From contig NZ_JABBYC010000019.1 in NCBI RefSeq assembly GCF_016742955.1, positions 1 to 64,000 of the forward strand: a DNA stretch of 64,000 nucleotides, read 5' to 3'. This DNA is from Myceligenerans indicum (lineage in GTDB: Bacteria > Actinomycetota > Actinomycetes > Actinomycetales > Cellulomonadaceae). Made by a program: the position numbers and the translations under genes. This document shows positions 42,839 to 51,732 of this stretch, piece by piece (the first letter of the stretch is position 1; each line of letters opens with the position of its first letter). The notes under the pieces are model-generated. The model searched no databases. It saw nothing but the letters and a program-made list of their open reading frames with translations, and was not told the DNA's origin.

Positions 42839-44224
42839 TCAGGCCATCCCGGCGAACTCCGCCATCCGCGCGATCCCCGCCGGAGCGTTACGTCTCAGCC
42901 GCGCGGCGGCCTCGGCGACGTCGGCCCGCCCGGCGTCGCCGGGGCCCACCCGTGACGGGTTCAGCACGGTGGTGTTCGACCACGCCCTGACCTCCGGGTC
43001 GGCGCCGAGCCGCAGCGATGCGCGGTTTCCCAGGACCTGCATCGTCATCCAGTCGGCCGGTGTGTTGCTGTACGGGGTCGGCGTGCACAGGGCGTTCTTC
43101 TCGGCGTCGTCCCGGCGTCTCGCCTCGACGAACCCGACGAGCGCGGCCCCGAAGCACGGGAACCCCACCCGGACCGGCTGCAGGGTGATGGTCTCGCCCC
43201 AGATCGGGACCAGCGGCGAGTACTTCAGCCCGGACGCGGCGCAGTGCACGACGACGGAACCGGGCCCCGTGACCACGTCGCCGTCGTCGAGCAGCAGCCG
43301 GTCGTGCTCGACGCGCCGGATGTGTCCTTTCCGCACGACATTCTCGATCGTGCGGAGCTGGTCGAGCTCCCACTGCGCGAGGGTCGGCGTCTTGGCCATC
43401 GTCGGAGTCACGGTGCGGTCGATACGCAGCAGGATGCCGAGGTCCTCCAGGCGCAGCAGGAGATCGTCGGGCGAGGACGACAGGGCCGCGGCGCCCAGGA
43501 GGTCGGCGGCCATCCCGACGAAGGTCGCCGGGTCCGGCTGGATGACGGCGCGGTTGAGCATCCACGGGTCACGCGGCCGCACCCAGCAGATGGCATCGGG
43601 GTCGACCCCCTGGCCGAGCAGCCAGATGCACGCGTCCGTCGCCGTCTTCCCGGAGCCGACCACGACCCAGCGTGCGGGCGCCTCACGGAGCCGCAGAGCC
43701 GGCAGCTCACCGACCGGCACGACCCTCCCGCCCTCGCCGACGGCGAACGGCGGCGGGGTCGTGGCCGGGATGTCGGGCGAGAGGTAGCGGGCGTCGACGA
43801 CGCGGCGCCGCACCCGCACGTCGACGCTCTCGCCCGAGTCGAGCGAGCGCAGGGTCCCGCCGCCGAGGTGCTCGTGGCCGGGGTAGAACTCGACCCTGCC
43901 GGAGGCGAGCAGCGTGTCCTGGAGCACGCGGGCGTAGTAGGCGACGATCTCGGAGCCGGTGGCGCGCTCGTGCAGGCCGGCCTCCGGGCCCTCGGTCTGC
44001 AGCCGCCCGGTGCCCAGCGGCGTCGACGCCACCCCGTAGAAGGGCGACGCCTGGTGCAGGCGCACGAACGGATAGGCGTCGAGCCAGTGCCCGCCCGCGC
44101 CCGGCCGCCGGTCGGCGAGCACGACCCGGACGGTGGGGTCGTGACCGACGAGCGCGTCGACGAACGCCATGCCCGCGGCCCCGGCGCCCACGACCAGGTA
44201 GTCGGACTCCACCACGCGAGCCAT
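42839..44224 (-). CDS. NAD(P)/FAD-dependent oxidoreductase
   Basis: The 461-residue flavoprotein has DYLVVGAGAAGMAFVDALV (FAD site, 8-26) and a second dinucleotide site RWVVVGSGKTATDACIWLL near 190. It resembles flavin-containing monooxygenase-like or lysine/ornithine oxygenase-like proteins without their full fingerprints. The substrate is unknown. The chosen ATG excludes 12 upstream residues. It ends 1 bp past the convergent EamA stop. Confidence 0.8.
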   Translation of the reverse strand: MARVVESDYLVVGAGAAGMAFVDALVGHDPTVRVVLADRRPGAGGHWLDAYPFVRLHQASPFYGVASTPLGTGRLQTEGPEAGLHERATGSEIVAYYARVLQDTLLASGRVEFYPGHEHLGGGTLRSLDSGESVDVRVRRRVVDARYLSPDIPATTPPPFAVGEGGRVVPVGELPALRLREAPARWVVVGSGKTATDACIWLLGQGVDPDAICWVRPRDPWMLNRAVIQPDPATFVGMAADLLGAAALSSSPDDLLLRLEDLGILLRIDRTVTPTMAKTPTLAQWELDQLRTIENVVRKGHIRRVEHDRLLLDDGDVVTGPGSVVVHCAASGLKYSPLVPIWGETITLQPVRVGFPCFGAALVGFVEARRRDDAEKNALCTPTPYSNTPADWMTMQVLGNRASLRLGADPEVRAWSNTTVLNPSRVGPGDAGRADVAEAAARLRRNAPAGIARMAEFAGMA

Positions 44225-44269
44225 GCCTTCACTACAGCACCGGTCTCCCGGGAGCGGCAACCCCTGATC

Positions 44270-44301
44270 GGCCCGGATCCCGCGCTCGCGGGAGCCGGGC
44301 C
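44270..44301 (-). terminator. Terminator hairpin after the CHAD gene
   Basis: GGCCCGGATCCCGCG (44270-44284) and CGCGGGAGCCGGGCC (44287-44301) pair over 15 positions with one mismatch. It lies downstream of the minus-strand CHAD gene and upstream of the next minus-strand gene. Confidence 0.6.
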
Positions 44302-44362
44302 GGTTCCCGCAGATGCGGTGCCGGACCGCGCCCGGTCGTCGGCGGGTGGGGGTGAGCGGCCG

Positions 44363-45154
44363 TCAGGCGGTGTCGGGGTGGAGCAGGACGTCGTACGGGG
44401 TCAGGTCCTCCCCGTCGTCGCGTGCGCGGGAGCGTTGCCGCGCGAGCCAGCCCCGCAGCGCCACCTCGTCCTGGCGTGCGCCCAGGCGCGACTGCGCCTT
44501 CCTGAGACGTCTCGCATGGTCGCGGTAGGTGCGGGCAGGTTTGCCGGGTACCGCGTCCCGGACCAGTTCGGCCGCGTAGCGTGCGCGCTTGGCCGCACGC
44601 CGTGCGCGATGCCAGGCGCGATCGGCGTCGGGCCCGGAGAGCCGGCCGGCCTTGCGCTCCCGCTTGCGGAACGTCTTGCGTGCACCCCGCGCGGCGGCCA
44701 CGAGGTGACTGGCCTCCTCCTCGGTGGGCACGGCGAACCGGTCCAGCTCGGCGAGCAGCGCGGTGTGCTCGGGGGTGCCGAGCACGTCGAGTACGGCGGT
44801 CCGGGCGCCCTCGTACTCCCGTGCGAGCTGCCGGTCGAGCCGGTCTGCGAGTTCGCGAGCCGCACGGGTCCTGCCGTCGTCGGCCCGCAGCATGCGGGCG
44901 CGGGTTCGCAGGAGCTCCCGGACGACCTCGGCGTCACGGGCGCGGCCCAGCGTGCGGCCCCACTCCCGCAGCCGGTCGTCGAGGGGCCCGGCGCCGGGTT
45001 CGTCGGCGGCGAAGACGCGCAGGGCGCTGCGGATCTTGCGCACGGCGACGCGGGCCTGATGGATGCTGTCGGGCACGTCGGTGCGAACGGCCTCCTCCTG
45101 GCCGCGGAGCGTGTCGGCCTGCTCGCGCAGGTAGCCGACGACGACGGGGTCCAC
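44363..45154 (-). CDS. CHAD domain protein
   Basis: The 263-residue all-helical protein has the conserved His/Arg/Lys pattern of CHAD domains (SIHQARVAVRKIRSALRVF, REWGRTLGRARDAEVV, WHRARRAAKRARYAAELV). CHAD domains bind inorganic polyphosphate; no attached CYTH phosphatase domain is present. The GTG start follows a TAGAAC element with a 6-bp gap. It is probably monocistronic. Confidence 0.9.
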   Translation of the reverse strand: MDPVVVGYLREQADTLRGQEEAVRTDVPDSIHQARVAVRKIRSALRVFAADEPGAGPLDDRLREWGRTLGRARDAEVVRELLRTRARMLRADDGRTRAARELADRLDRQLAREYEGARTAVLDVLGTPEHTALLAELDRFAVPTEEEASHLVAAARGARKTFRKRERKAGRLSGPDADRAWHRARRAAKRARYAAELVRDAVPGKPARTYRDHARRLRKAQSRLGARQDEVALRGWLARQRSRARDDGEDLTPYDVLLHPDTA

Positions 45155-45237
45155 ATCCCCGTTCTACACCGGAGGGGAGGCGTCGATCCTCCCGGCGGGG
45201 AGAACGACGGCCGCGGCGCGGGCCGCCGCGGCCCGGT

Positions 45238-45277
45238 TCAGCGAGCGGCGGCCCGGTTCAGCGAGCGGCGACCCGGT
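45238..45277. repeat. 20-bp tandem duplication at the mqo stop codon
   Basis: Two copies, 45238-45257 and 45258-45277, differ at one base and begin TTCAGCGAGC. The second contains the mqo stop and its last codons, so the 3' end of the gene has been copied into the intergenic region. Confidence 0.9.
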
Positions 45278-46754
45278 CGGCCCCCGCGAACGCGACGTCG
45301 TCGGTGATCGGGGCGACCTCGCCGCCGAGGGACGGCATCATCGTCGCGAGCTGCGGCTTCCAGTCCTCGTAACGGTCCGCGAAGCACCGCTCCAGGACGC
45401 CGAGCATCGCGGACACCGCGGTGGACGCGCCCGGCGAGGCGCCGAGCAGGCCGGCGATCGAGCCGTCCTTCGCGGCGATGACCTCGGTGCCGAACTCCAG
45501 CACGCCGCCCTTGCCCTTGACCCACTTGATGACCTGGACGCGCTGGCCGGCAGTGATCTTCTCCCAGTCACCGGGCTTCGCGGTGGGCAGGAACTTCTGC
45601 AGCTCGTGGAACTTGGTCTCCGGTGCGGCGGCGACCTGGCCCACGAGGTACTGCGTCAGGTCGAGGTTCTTCAGGCCCGCGCCGAGCATCGAGAAGAGGT
45701 TGTGCGCCCGCAGGCTGGTGATCAGGCCGAGGTACTTGCCCTTCTTGAGGTACTTCGGGGAGAACCCGGCGTACGGCCCGAACATCAGGTAGCTCTTGCC
45801 CTCCACCACACGGGTGTCCAGGTGCGGCACGGACATCGGCGGGGCGCCGACCTCGGCCTTGCCGTACACCTTGGCGTGGTGGTCGGCGACGACCTCAGGC
45901 TTGGAGGTGCGCAGGAACTCGCCGGAGATCGGGAAGCCGCCGTAGCCGCGGATCTCCTTGATGCCCGCGGCCTGCAGCAGCGGCAGGGCGCCGCCGCCCG
46001 CGCCGACGAACACGAAGCGGGCCCGCACGGTCCGGCCCCGGGTCTCGGCGTTCCAGCCGCGGTCGCGCAGCGAGAGGCGCCAGCGGCCGTCGCGCTCCTT
46101 CTTCAGGCCGGTGACCTCGTGGTTCGTGTGCAGGTCTGCGCCCTGGCGCACCTGCAGGTCGATGAGCTTGCGGGTGAGGGCCCCGAAGTCGACGTCGGTC
46201 CCGGCCGCGGCGCGGGTGGCGGCCACGGGCTCGCCGGCGTCACGGTCGCGCACGAGCAGGGGAGCCCACTGCGCGACCACGGACGGGTCGTCGGTGAACT
46301 CCAGGTCCTCGAAGAGGGGGTGCTCGCGGAGGGTCTCCCAGCGGCGGCGGAGGTAGTCCACGTTCTTCTCCCCGCGCACGAAGGTCATGTGCGGGGTGAC
46401 GTTGATGAAGTCGGTGCCCTCCATGAGGCCGGCCGTGAGCAGGTGGTTCCAGAACTCGCGCGAGGTCTCGAACTGCTCGTTGATCTTGACGGCCTTGGAG
46501 ATGTCGATCGAGCCGTCCTTGCGCTCGGGCGTGTAGTTCAGCTCGCAGAGGGCGGCGTGGCCGGTGCCCGCGTTGTTCCACGGGTTGGACGACTCCTGGG
46601 CGACGTCGTCCAGCCGCTCGTAGATGCCGACCCGCCAGGTCGGTTCGAGGACGGACAGCAGGGCGCCGAGCGTGGCACTCATGATGCCGCCGCCGATCAG
46701 CGCGACGTCGACGTCGGACGCAAGGGGCTTCTCATTGGTGCGCGGAAAGTTCAC
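45258..46754 (-). CDS. mqo: Malate:quinone oxidoreductase
   Basis: The roughly 498-residue FAD enzyme has DVALIGGGIMSATLGALLSVLEP, NPWNNAGTGHAALCELNYTPE, and GLLGASPGASTAVSAMLGVLERCF, the full Mqo signature. It oxidises malate to oxaloacetate with electrons to quinone. A GTG at 46763 is in frame, but ACTGTA (46762-46767; minus-strand TACAGT) looks like the -10 element and lies 7 bp before the GTG at 46754, so the later start is preferred (leaderless). Confidence 0.93.
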   Translation of the reverse strand: MNFPRTNEKPLASDVDVALIGGGIMSATLGALLSVLEPTWRVGIYERLDDVAQESSNPWNNAGTGHAALCELNYTPERKDGSIDISKAVKINEQFETSREFWNHLLTAGLMEGTDFINVTPHMTFVRGEKNVDYLRRRWETLREHPLFEDLEFTDDPSVVAQWAPLLVRDRDAGEPVAATRAAAGTDVDFGALTRKLIDLQVRQGADLHTNHEVTGLKKERDGRWRLSLRDRGWNAETRGRTVRARFVFVGAGGGALPLLQAAGIKEIRGYGGFPISGEFLRTSKPEVVADHHAKVYGKAEVGAPPMSVPHLDTRVVEGKSYLMFGPYAGFSPKYLKKGKYLGLITSLRAHNLFSMLGAGLKNLDLTQYLVGQVAAAPETKFHELQKFLPTAKPGDWEKITAGQRVQVIKWVKGKGGVLEFGTEVIAAKDGSIAGLLGASPGASTAVSAMLGVLERCFADRYEDWKPQLATMMPSLGGEVAPITDDVAFAGADRVAAR

Positions 46755-46832
46755 GCGCTCCACTGTAGGTCGCTTGTGAAGACTGGAACAAAGTTGGTGG
46801 TGCAGGTCACAGGGATATGGCGGTGACGTCGC

Positions 46833-47339
46833 TCACGATGACGTGCTAAGCACGTGCCGCACCAGGCCCCGTTCGCCCGCACGCATCACCCGGGCGTGGG
46901 ACCACTCGCACAGGGCGGGCGCCCGCCGGGCGGCGCGTGCGGTCCATCCGCGTGTGGGGGTGACGACCCAGGTGAGACGAACCTCCGACTGATCGCCCGG
47001 CTGCTCGGAGACCAGCACCGACGCCCCGCCGCGCAGGTCCCCCGACACCCGAAGCCTCGCGCGTCCGGACCTGTCGGCGCCGGGCGCGCGCGACTCCACG
47101 AGATCCAGGCGGATGACCAGGGCGGCGCCCACCGGGCTCCGCACCCGCAGGCGCGCCCACGACCCGGCGCCGCCGTACCCGTCGGGCCCCGTGATGGCGC
47201 CGGACGACTCCCGGGTGAGGCTCGGCCACCAGTCCGGCCAGGTGAATCCGGGCTCGGCGAGGATGTCCCACACCTGGCCCGCCGGTGCGGGGACGCGCCA
47301 GGTGGTGATCAGGCGGAAGGTGCGGGTGGCGGTACGCAT
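46833..47339 (-). CDS. SRPBCC (START-like) family protein
   Basis: The 168-residue protein has a polyketide-cyclase/dehydrase-type SRPBCC fold: FRLITTWRVPAPAGQVWDILAEPGFTWPDWWPSL at the start and a C-terminal amphipathic helix. Such proteins bind hydrophobic ligands. Its ATG shares one base with the stop of the upstream acetyltransferase gene (TGATG), so they are cotranscribed. Confidence 0.83.
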   Translation of the reverse strand: MRTATRTFRLITTWRVPAPAGQVWDILAEPGFTWPDWWPSLTRESSGAITGPDGYGGAGSWARLRVRSPVGAALVIRLDLVESRAPGADRSGRARLRVSGDLRGGASVLVSEQPGDQSEVRLTWVVTPTRGWTARAARRAPALCEWSHARVMRAGERGLVRHVLSTSS

Positions 47340-48550
47340 CAGAAGTAGTCCCGCACGTGGACCTGACGACCGGAGAACATCGCGGACAGCGCCCCGTCCC
47401 ACGTCTCGGGGCCCTCCAGGTGTCCCGCGAGGCGCAGGTTCCGTGCCGACTGGGCTCCCGCGTACAGGAGCGCCAGCCCGTTCGCCGTGAGCACGGGGCG
47501 GTCGTGGTGGGCGTCGGCCAGGTCGACAGGCGTTCGTTCGAGATGCGCCACACCGCCGGAGACCTCGATCGTCCACGCTCCCGACAGGCCCACCTCCGGT
47601 CCCCGTACCGCGAACGGGACGTCCCCGGCCACCGGGGCGAGCCACGCGCCCTCCAGCGCACGCTCCACGTCCAGGACCCGGAGCATGTACGGGCGCTCCG
47701 CGACCCGCCGCAGGCGCAGGTCCGGGAGCACGAGCCAGGCCGGGTCCATGCCGGCACCGCTGCCCGACGTCGCCACGCGGGCCGTCCCGACCACCGTCGA
47801 GAAGGTGCCGAGCGTGAGCCAGAGCGCGCGAGCCGCTTCCGGCGTCAGCGCGATCAGGTCGTCGACCTCCATCATCGTGTCCGCCGGGTTGTCGCCCGTG
47901 CCGCGGATCCAGCTGGCGAATCCGGACACGACGCCGTCCTGCACGGCCAGCGTGATCCCGGTGTAGTCCCCGACGTACTTCTCCGGAGGCGTCCAGAACG
48001 GCTGCTCCGTTCGGCTGAGCGGGCCGTTCTGCCCGGACGCCCAGGCGGCGTGCACCGCGGTGATCGCCTCGACGTCGGCGACGGTGGCCCGTCGCGTGGT
48101 GACCCCCGCAGGCGGTCCTGTGCGGGCGACCCGGTCGAGCTGCACGTCGACGTCGTCGAAGGAGCCGATCACCTCGTAGCCGAGCCGGCGGTAGATGCCT
48201 GGGGCGCTCGGGAACAGCGTGGAGATCGCCTCGCCGCGCTCGCGGGCCTCGGCCAGGGCGGCGTCGAACATCGCTCCGACCAGTCCGTTGCCGCGGCGTT
48301 CCGGTTCGACCGCGACACCTGCGATCCCGGCGGTCGGGATGCGCCCGCCGTGGAACCACGACGTGATCCCGTACACCCGCAGCCGGGACGCGAGCGCCCC
48401 GTCGTCGAACACGCCCCACTCCCGGTCCGGCGCGGACTCCCACAGCTCTCGTGCCGGGACCGGGCGTGGTCCGCCGCCGAACGCCTCGGAGCCGAGGCGC
48501 TGGTACTCGGGCTGGTCCTCATACGTGACGCGGCGCACGGTCATGGCCAT
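47339..48550 (-). CDS. Eis-like GNAT N-acetyltransferase
   Basis: The 403-residue protein has the Eis layout: a GNAT domain with GVAVEPERRGNGLVGAMFDAALAEARERG (acetyl-CoA loop), a second GNAT-like region, and a C-terminal SCP2-like fold ending VHVRDYF. Eis enzymes use the C-terminal carboxylate (Phe) and a Tyr near IYRRLGYE in catalysis, and both are present here. Mycobacterial Eis acetylates aminoglycosides and other amines; activity here is not proven. ACACTA (48558-48563; minus TAGTGT) is 7 bp before the ATG at 48550 (leaderless). Confidence 0.87.
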   Translation of the reverse strand: MAMTVRRVTYEDQPEYQRLGSEAFGGGPRPVPARELWESAPDREWGVFDDGALASRLRVYGITSWFHGGRIPTAGIAGVAVEPERRGNGLVGAMFDAALAEARERGEAISTLFPSAPGIYRRLGYEVIGSFDDVDVQLDRVARTGPPAGVTTRRATVADVEAITAVHAAWASGQNGPLSRTEQPFWTPPEKYVGDYTGITLAVQDGVVSGFASWIRGTGDNPADTMMEVDDLIALTPEAARALWLTLGTFSTVVGTARVATSGSGAGMDPAWLVLPDLRLRRVAERPYMLRVLDVERALEGAWLAPVAGDVPFAVRGPEVGLSGAWTIEVSGGVAHLERTPVDLADAHHDRPVLTANGLALLYAGAQSARNLRLAGHLEGPETWDGALSAMFSGRQVHVRDYF

Positions 48551-48681
48551 GGCCGCGACACTACCTGGATGTCCTCCTCGGCGACGGGTGCGGGAGCGAT
48601 GCCCGCGCCGGGGTGGACCCCGGGGCCGGCCCCGGGCCGACCCCGGGCGGACCTGGAGCGCGTGGCGCGATACTTGCCCGT

Positions 48682-48900
48682 GTGAACCTTCCTGTCGCCT
48701 GGTCCGTCGTACTCATCGTCACCGCCGGATGGAACCTGCTCATCTGGCCGCGCTTCTGGCAGCGGATCGCGGCCGACCCGCGTTCACGCGACGACTCCGG
48801 CCGTGCCACCAGATTCCTCACCGTGCACGCCGTGCTGATCCTGGTCTCGCTCGCGCTGGGTCTCGCGGTGGGCGTGCTGGGTGTGCTCACGTTGTTCTGA
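48682..48900 (+). CDS. SCO4848-family small membrane protein
   Basis: The 72-residue protein has two helices and WNLLIWPRFWQRIAADPRS followed by FLTVHAVLILVSLALGLAVGVLG, the pattern of the actinobacterial SCO4848 family, whose function is unknown. The GTG start has GATACT (48669-48674) 7 bp upstream and no ribosome-binding site. Confidence 0.85.
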   Translation: MNLPVAWSVVLIVTAGWNLLIWPRFWQRIAADPRSRDDSGRATRFLTVHAVLILVSLALGLAVGVLGVLTLF

Positions 48901-48942
48901 TCGTCACGGCCCCGGGGGAACGCGAGTCCGGGGCACGTGTCG

Positions 48943-48974
48943 TTGCCACCATACCTGGAGGTAGGTATGGTGGC
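48943..48974. promoter_or_regulatory. Leaderless promoter covered by a 12+12 bp operator
   Basis: GCCACCATACCT (48945-48956) and AGGTATGGTGGC (48963-48974) are perfect inverted repeats with 6 bp between. TTGCCA (48943-48948) and TATGGT (48966-48971) are 17 bp apart, and the GTG start of the TetR gene is 7 bp after the -10 element. The operator thus overlays the whole promoter, an autorepression design. Confidence 0.8.
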
Positions 48975-48977
48975 GTC

Positions 48978-49907
48978 GTGTCCCGGACCAGCTCAGCCGA
49001 CGCCGAACTCCGGTCGGCCCGCGCTCGCCTCGTCGCCGCCGCCCAGGAGCTCTTCGCCCGCCAGGGTGTCGGAGCCACCAGCCCTCGGCAGGTGATGAGC
49101 GCCAGCGGCGTCGGGCAGGGCAGCCTGTACCACCACTTCCCGACCAAGCGGGATCTCGCCGTGGCCGGCGTGGCCGCCACCACGGCCGACGCCGTCGAGA
49201 AGGCCCGTGCCGACCTGCGCGGCGACTCCGCCGCACTGGAGCGGATCGGCGCCTACGTCGGCAGGCGGCGGGACGCGCTCGCGGGATGCAAGGTCGGCCG
49301 GCTCACAAGCGACCAGGCCGTCATGGACGACGGCGACCTGCACGCCGTCGTCACCCAGTACTTCACCGACCTCCTGGACGAGGTGACCGCCACCTTCCGC
49401 GAGACCGGCCTGGGCGCCGCCGCCGCCCGCGACCGCGCGCACGCCGCCGTCGCGATCGTGCAGGGCGGGTACGTCCTCGCCCGGGCGACCGGGGACCCCG
49501 GCGCCATGCACGCGGCCGTGCGCGGGTTCCTCTCGCTGCTCCGCGCATCCGACGGTGCCGGACCTGCGAGCGGCGGACTTGCGAGCGGCGGACTTGCGAG
49601 CGGCGGACTTGCGAGCGGCGGACTTGCGAGCGTCGACCTTGCGAGTGCCGGGCCTGCGAGTGCCGGGCCTGCGAGCGGCGGACCTGCGAGCGGCGGGCCT
49701 GCGAGCGGCGGACTCGGCGGTGAGGTGTCCGAGGCGTCTCCACCCTGCGCCGCCGCGTCCGGGCCTGCCGAGCCCGATGTCGCCGCGCTCCGGCCCGCCG
49801 AGCCCGACGCCGCGTCGCCGGAGGGCGTATCCCCCGCCGGTGCGCCGTCCGGCATCGACCCGGGGTCCGTCACCCGCCGCCCCCGACGCCGAGGAGAATC
49901 CGCATGA
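48978..49907 (+). CDS. TetR-family regulator with a repeat-rich C-terminal tail
   Basis: The first 195 residues are an ordinary TetR protein: helix-turn-helix at about 33-57 (VMSASGVGQGSLYHHFPTKRDLA) and an LmrA/YxaF-type ligand domain. The remaining 115 residues are low complexity: about ten 5-residue units (GLASG, GPASG) coded by a 15-bp tandem repeat, then a Pro/Ala/Glu-rich stretch. TetR proteins normally stop near residue 200, so the tail is unusual. The GTG is set by the promoter; an ATG at 48967 is out of frame. It overlaps the PNPOx gene by ATGA, which is likely its target. Confidence 0.87.
   Translation: MSRTSSADAELRSARARLVAAAQELFARQGVGATSPRQVMSASGVGQGSLYHHFPTKRDLAVAGVAATTADAVEKARADLRGDSAALERIGAYVGRRRDALAGCKVGRLTSDQAVMDDGDLHAVVTQYFTDLLDEVTATFRETGLGAAAARDRAHAAVAIVQGGYVLARATGDPGAMHAAVRGFLSLLRASDGAGPASGGLASGGLASGGLASGGLASVDLASAGPASAGPASGGPASGGPASGGLGGEVSEASPPCAAASGPAEPDVAALRPAEPDAASPEGVSPAGAPSGIDPGSVTRRPRRRGESA
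49560..49709 (+). repeat. 15-bp coding minisatellite, 10 copies
   Basis: The unit GGACTTGCGAGCGGC and close variants run ten times without interruption inside the TetR gene, encoding pentapeptides such as GLASG. Unit length is a multiple of three, so copy number can change without a frameshift. Confidence 0.92.
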
Positions 49908-50569
49908 GCGAGCCCACCACCCTGCGCGAACGGCTGCGCGCGCTGGAGACCTTCCCCCGTCCCGGGCTGCCGTCGTTCGACCCCGCGGCTGTCCCGGCCA
50001 CGCCGCACGAGCTGTTCACGGCCTGGCTCGACGAGGCGATCTCCGGTGGCGTCCAGGCTCCGCACGCCACGGTCCTGTCGACAGCCGACGTCGCCGGCGA
50101 GGTGCACGCGCGTGCGGTGATCCTGAAGGACGTCACCGGTGCGGGCTGGTGGTTCGCGTCCCAGTGCAGCGGGCCGAAGGGCCGAGACCTGGAGGCCAAC
50201 CCGCACGCCGCGATGACGTTCCTCTGGCCGCGGCTGGGCCGGCAGGTCAAGGTGACGGGTACCGCGGGCCCGGCCGATCCCGCGGCGAGCCGGGCCGACT
50301 TCCTGGCCCGGCCGGATGCCTCCCGCGCCGCGGGCCTGGTGAACCGCCAGAGCGAACCCCTGGGCTCTCTCGCGGAGTACGACGCCGCGTTCGCCGCCGC
50401 CCTCGCCGCCGTGACGGCGGACCCCGGGCTGGTGGCTCCCGAATGGACCGCCTTCGTCCTCGCCCCCACGGAGGTCGAGTTCTGGCAGGCACCCGACGAC
50501 GGCCCCCACATCCGGCTGCTGTACCGAGAGACCGAGACGGGCTGGACCACAACCCTCCTCTGGCCGTGA
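49904..50569 (+). CDS. Pyridoxamine 5'-phosphate oxidase family enzyme
   Basis: The 221-residue protein resembles PdxH and phenazine-biosynthesis PhzG-type oxidases: ATVLSTADVAGEVHARAVILKDV, SGPKGRDLEANPHAAMTFLWPRLGRQVKVTGTA, and LVNRQSEPLGS. It is predicted to bind FMN. It could be the vitamin B6 oxidase or a relative; a second, more distant PNPOx-like protein is at 9488. It is cotranscribed with the TetR regulator. Confidence 0.85.
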   Translation: MSEPTTLRERLRALETFPRPGLPSFDPAAVPATPHELFTAWLDEAISGGVQAPHATVLSTADVAGEVHARAVILKDVTGAGWWFASQCSGPKGRDLEANPHAAMTFLWPRLGRQVKVTGTAGPADPAASRADFLARPDASRAAGLVNRQSEPLGSLAEYDAAFAAALAAVTADPGLVAPEWTAFVLAPTEVEFWQAPDDGPHIRLLYRETETGWTTTLLWP

Positions 50570-50643
50570 CCCGACCGATCCGGCGTCAGCAGGCTCATGG
50601 CGACCGTCACCTCCTTCAGCACGGACGCCACGGGCCTCCTGAC

Positions 50644-50671
50644 GCGGCCTCCAACCCGCGGCCTCCAACCC
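50644..50671. repeat. 14-bp tandem duplication
   Basis: GCGGCCTCCAACCC appears twice in a row, followed by GCGGCC, in the gap between the PNPOx and MDMPI genes. Confidence 0.85.
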
Positions 50672-50729
50672 GCGGCCGGCGTGCGAACCTCCGATCCGAT
50701 CCACCAAGAAACATGACACGGGAGCAGCG

Positions 50730-51473
50730 ATGACGACAGAAACTCCGACCGGGACCGCCCTGACCGAGCATGCCCGCGCCGACTCGTTCGCGGCCCTGGA
50801 CGCGCTGATCGAGGCGGTCCGGGTCCTTCCCGAGGACGCCGTCGGCGAACCGTCCGGGTTGCCGGACTGGACCCGGGGGCATGTCCTCGCCCACGTGGAC
50901 GGCGTCGCCCAGGCGCTCGCCCGGCAGGCCGAGTACGCGGCCCGCTCCGAGCGCATCGCGCCCTACGACGGCGGGGTCGAGGGGCGCAACGCCGCGATCG
51001 AGGCGGGATCCACCCGCACACCGGCCGAGCACGTCGCCGCGCTGGCGGCGGCGCGCGAACGCCTCGCGGCGGCGTGGCCCGAGCCGGGCTCGCCGTTGTG
51101 GGACGCCCCGACCTCGTACCGCGAGGGGCCGGTGACCGGCTGCCTGCTGGCCTGGTGGCGCGAGGTGCGGATCCACGGCGTGGACGCGGACCTGGGCATC
51201 GGCTTCGACACCTGGGACGACGAGCTCCAGGAGCACCTGCGGGACTTCCTGGGCGTGCGTCTCCCGGAGGGCGTCGTGCTCGACGACGTCGCGGGTGGCG
51301 GGGCCGGGACGGACCGGTCCGCGCCGGGCGGGGAGACCGTCGTGTCGGGCGCCCCGATCGACGTCGCCGCCTGGCTGGCGGGACGCGAGCCGGCCCGGCA
51401 GGTCCGGGCGACGCGGGACGGGGCCGAGGTCCCGCTCCCGGAGCTCGCCCCGTGGCCGTCGGCGCGGCGCTGA
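50730..51473 (+). CDS. Mycothiol-dependent maleylpyruvate-isomerase-family protein
   Basis: The 247-residue protein has the DinB/MDMPI N-terminal domain: LPDWTRGHVLAHVDGVAQALARQAEYA with a metal-binding His, and WWREVRIHGVDADLG with the second His. The C-terminal domain is also of the MDMPI type. Such enzymes use mycothiol, the actinobacterial thiol. A GGGAGCAGCG ribosome-binding site precedes the ATG. Substrate is unknown; no gentisate pathway genes are nearby. Confidence 0.85.
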   Translation: MTTETPTGTALTEHARADSFAALDALIEAVRVLPEDAVGEPSGLPDWTRGHVLAHVDGVAQALARQAEYAARSERIAPYDGGVEGRNAAIEAGSTRTPAEHVAALAAARERLAAAWPEPGSPLWDAPTSYREGPVTGCLLAWWREVRIHGVDADLGIGFDTWDDELQEHLRDFLGVRLPEGVVLDDVAGGGAGTDRSAPGGETVVSGAPIDVAAWLAGREPARQVRATRDGAEVPLPELAPWPSARR

Positions 51474-51565
51474 GACCGTCGCCGGCGTGCCGAGACCCGC
51501 GCCGGTGCGCCGAGGCCGTCCCGCCGGGACCGGTGCGCCGGTGCGCCGAGGCCGTCGCGCCGGCG

Positions 51566-51655
51566 CCCGGACCGCTGCCGGTGCCCGGACCGCTGCCGGT
51601 GCCCGGACCGCTGCCGGTGCCCGGACCGCTGCCGGTGCCCGGCCCGCTGCCAGTG
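51566..51655. repeat. 18-bp tandem repeat, 5 copies, intergenic
   Basis: CCCGGACCGCTGCCGGTG is repeated five times (the last copy with two changes) in the 259-bp gap before the VOC gene. Just upstream (51500-51560) is a looser repeat built on CCGGTGCGCCGAGGCCGTC. No gene was seen in this gap. Confidence 0.9.
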
Positions 51656-51732
51656 GTCGGCCCGTCAGGGCCGTGCCGCGGGCGGCGGGTCCATTTTCAC
51701 GGCGGGCGTCGATCGATGGGAGAGTTCAGCAC

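Noticed and set aside
48967..49120. ATG at 48967 with a good GGAGG as start of a gene
   Set aside because: It is out of frame with the TetR domain and gives a meaningless peptide. The GGAGG is the spacer of the operator palindrome.
49560..49709. CRISPR-like array
   Set aside because: Units are contiguous 15-mers with no spacers and lie in frame inside a coding gene, so it is a minisatellite.
51566..51655. CRISPR or coding Pro-rich gene
   Set aside because: Contiguous 18-bp units without spacers; the frame that reads through it has no start or domain of its own.
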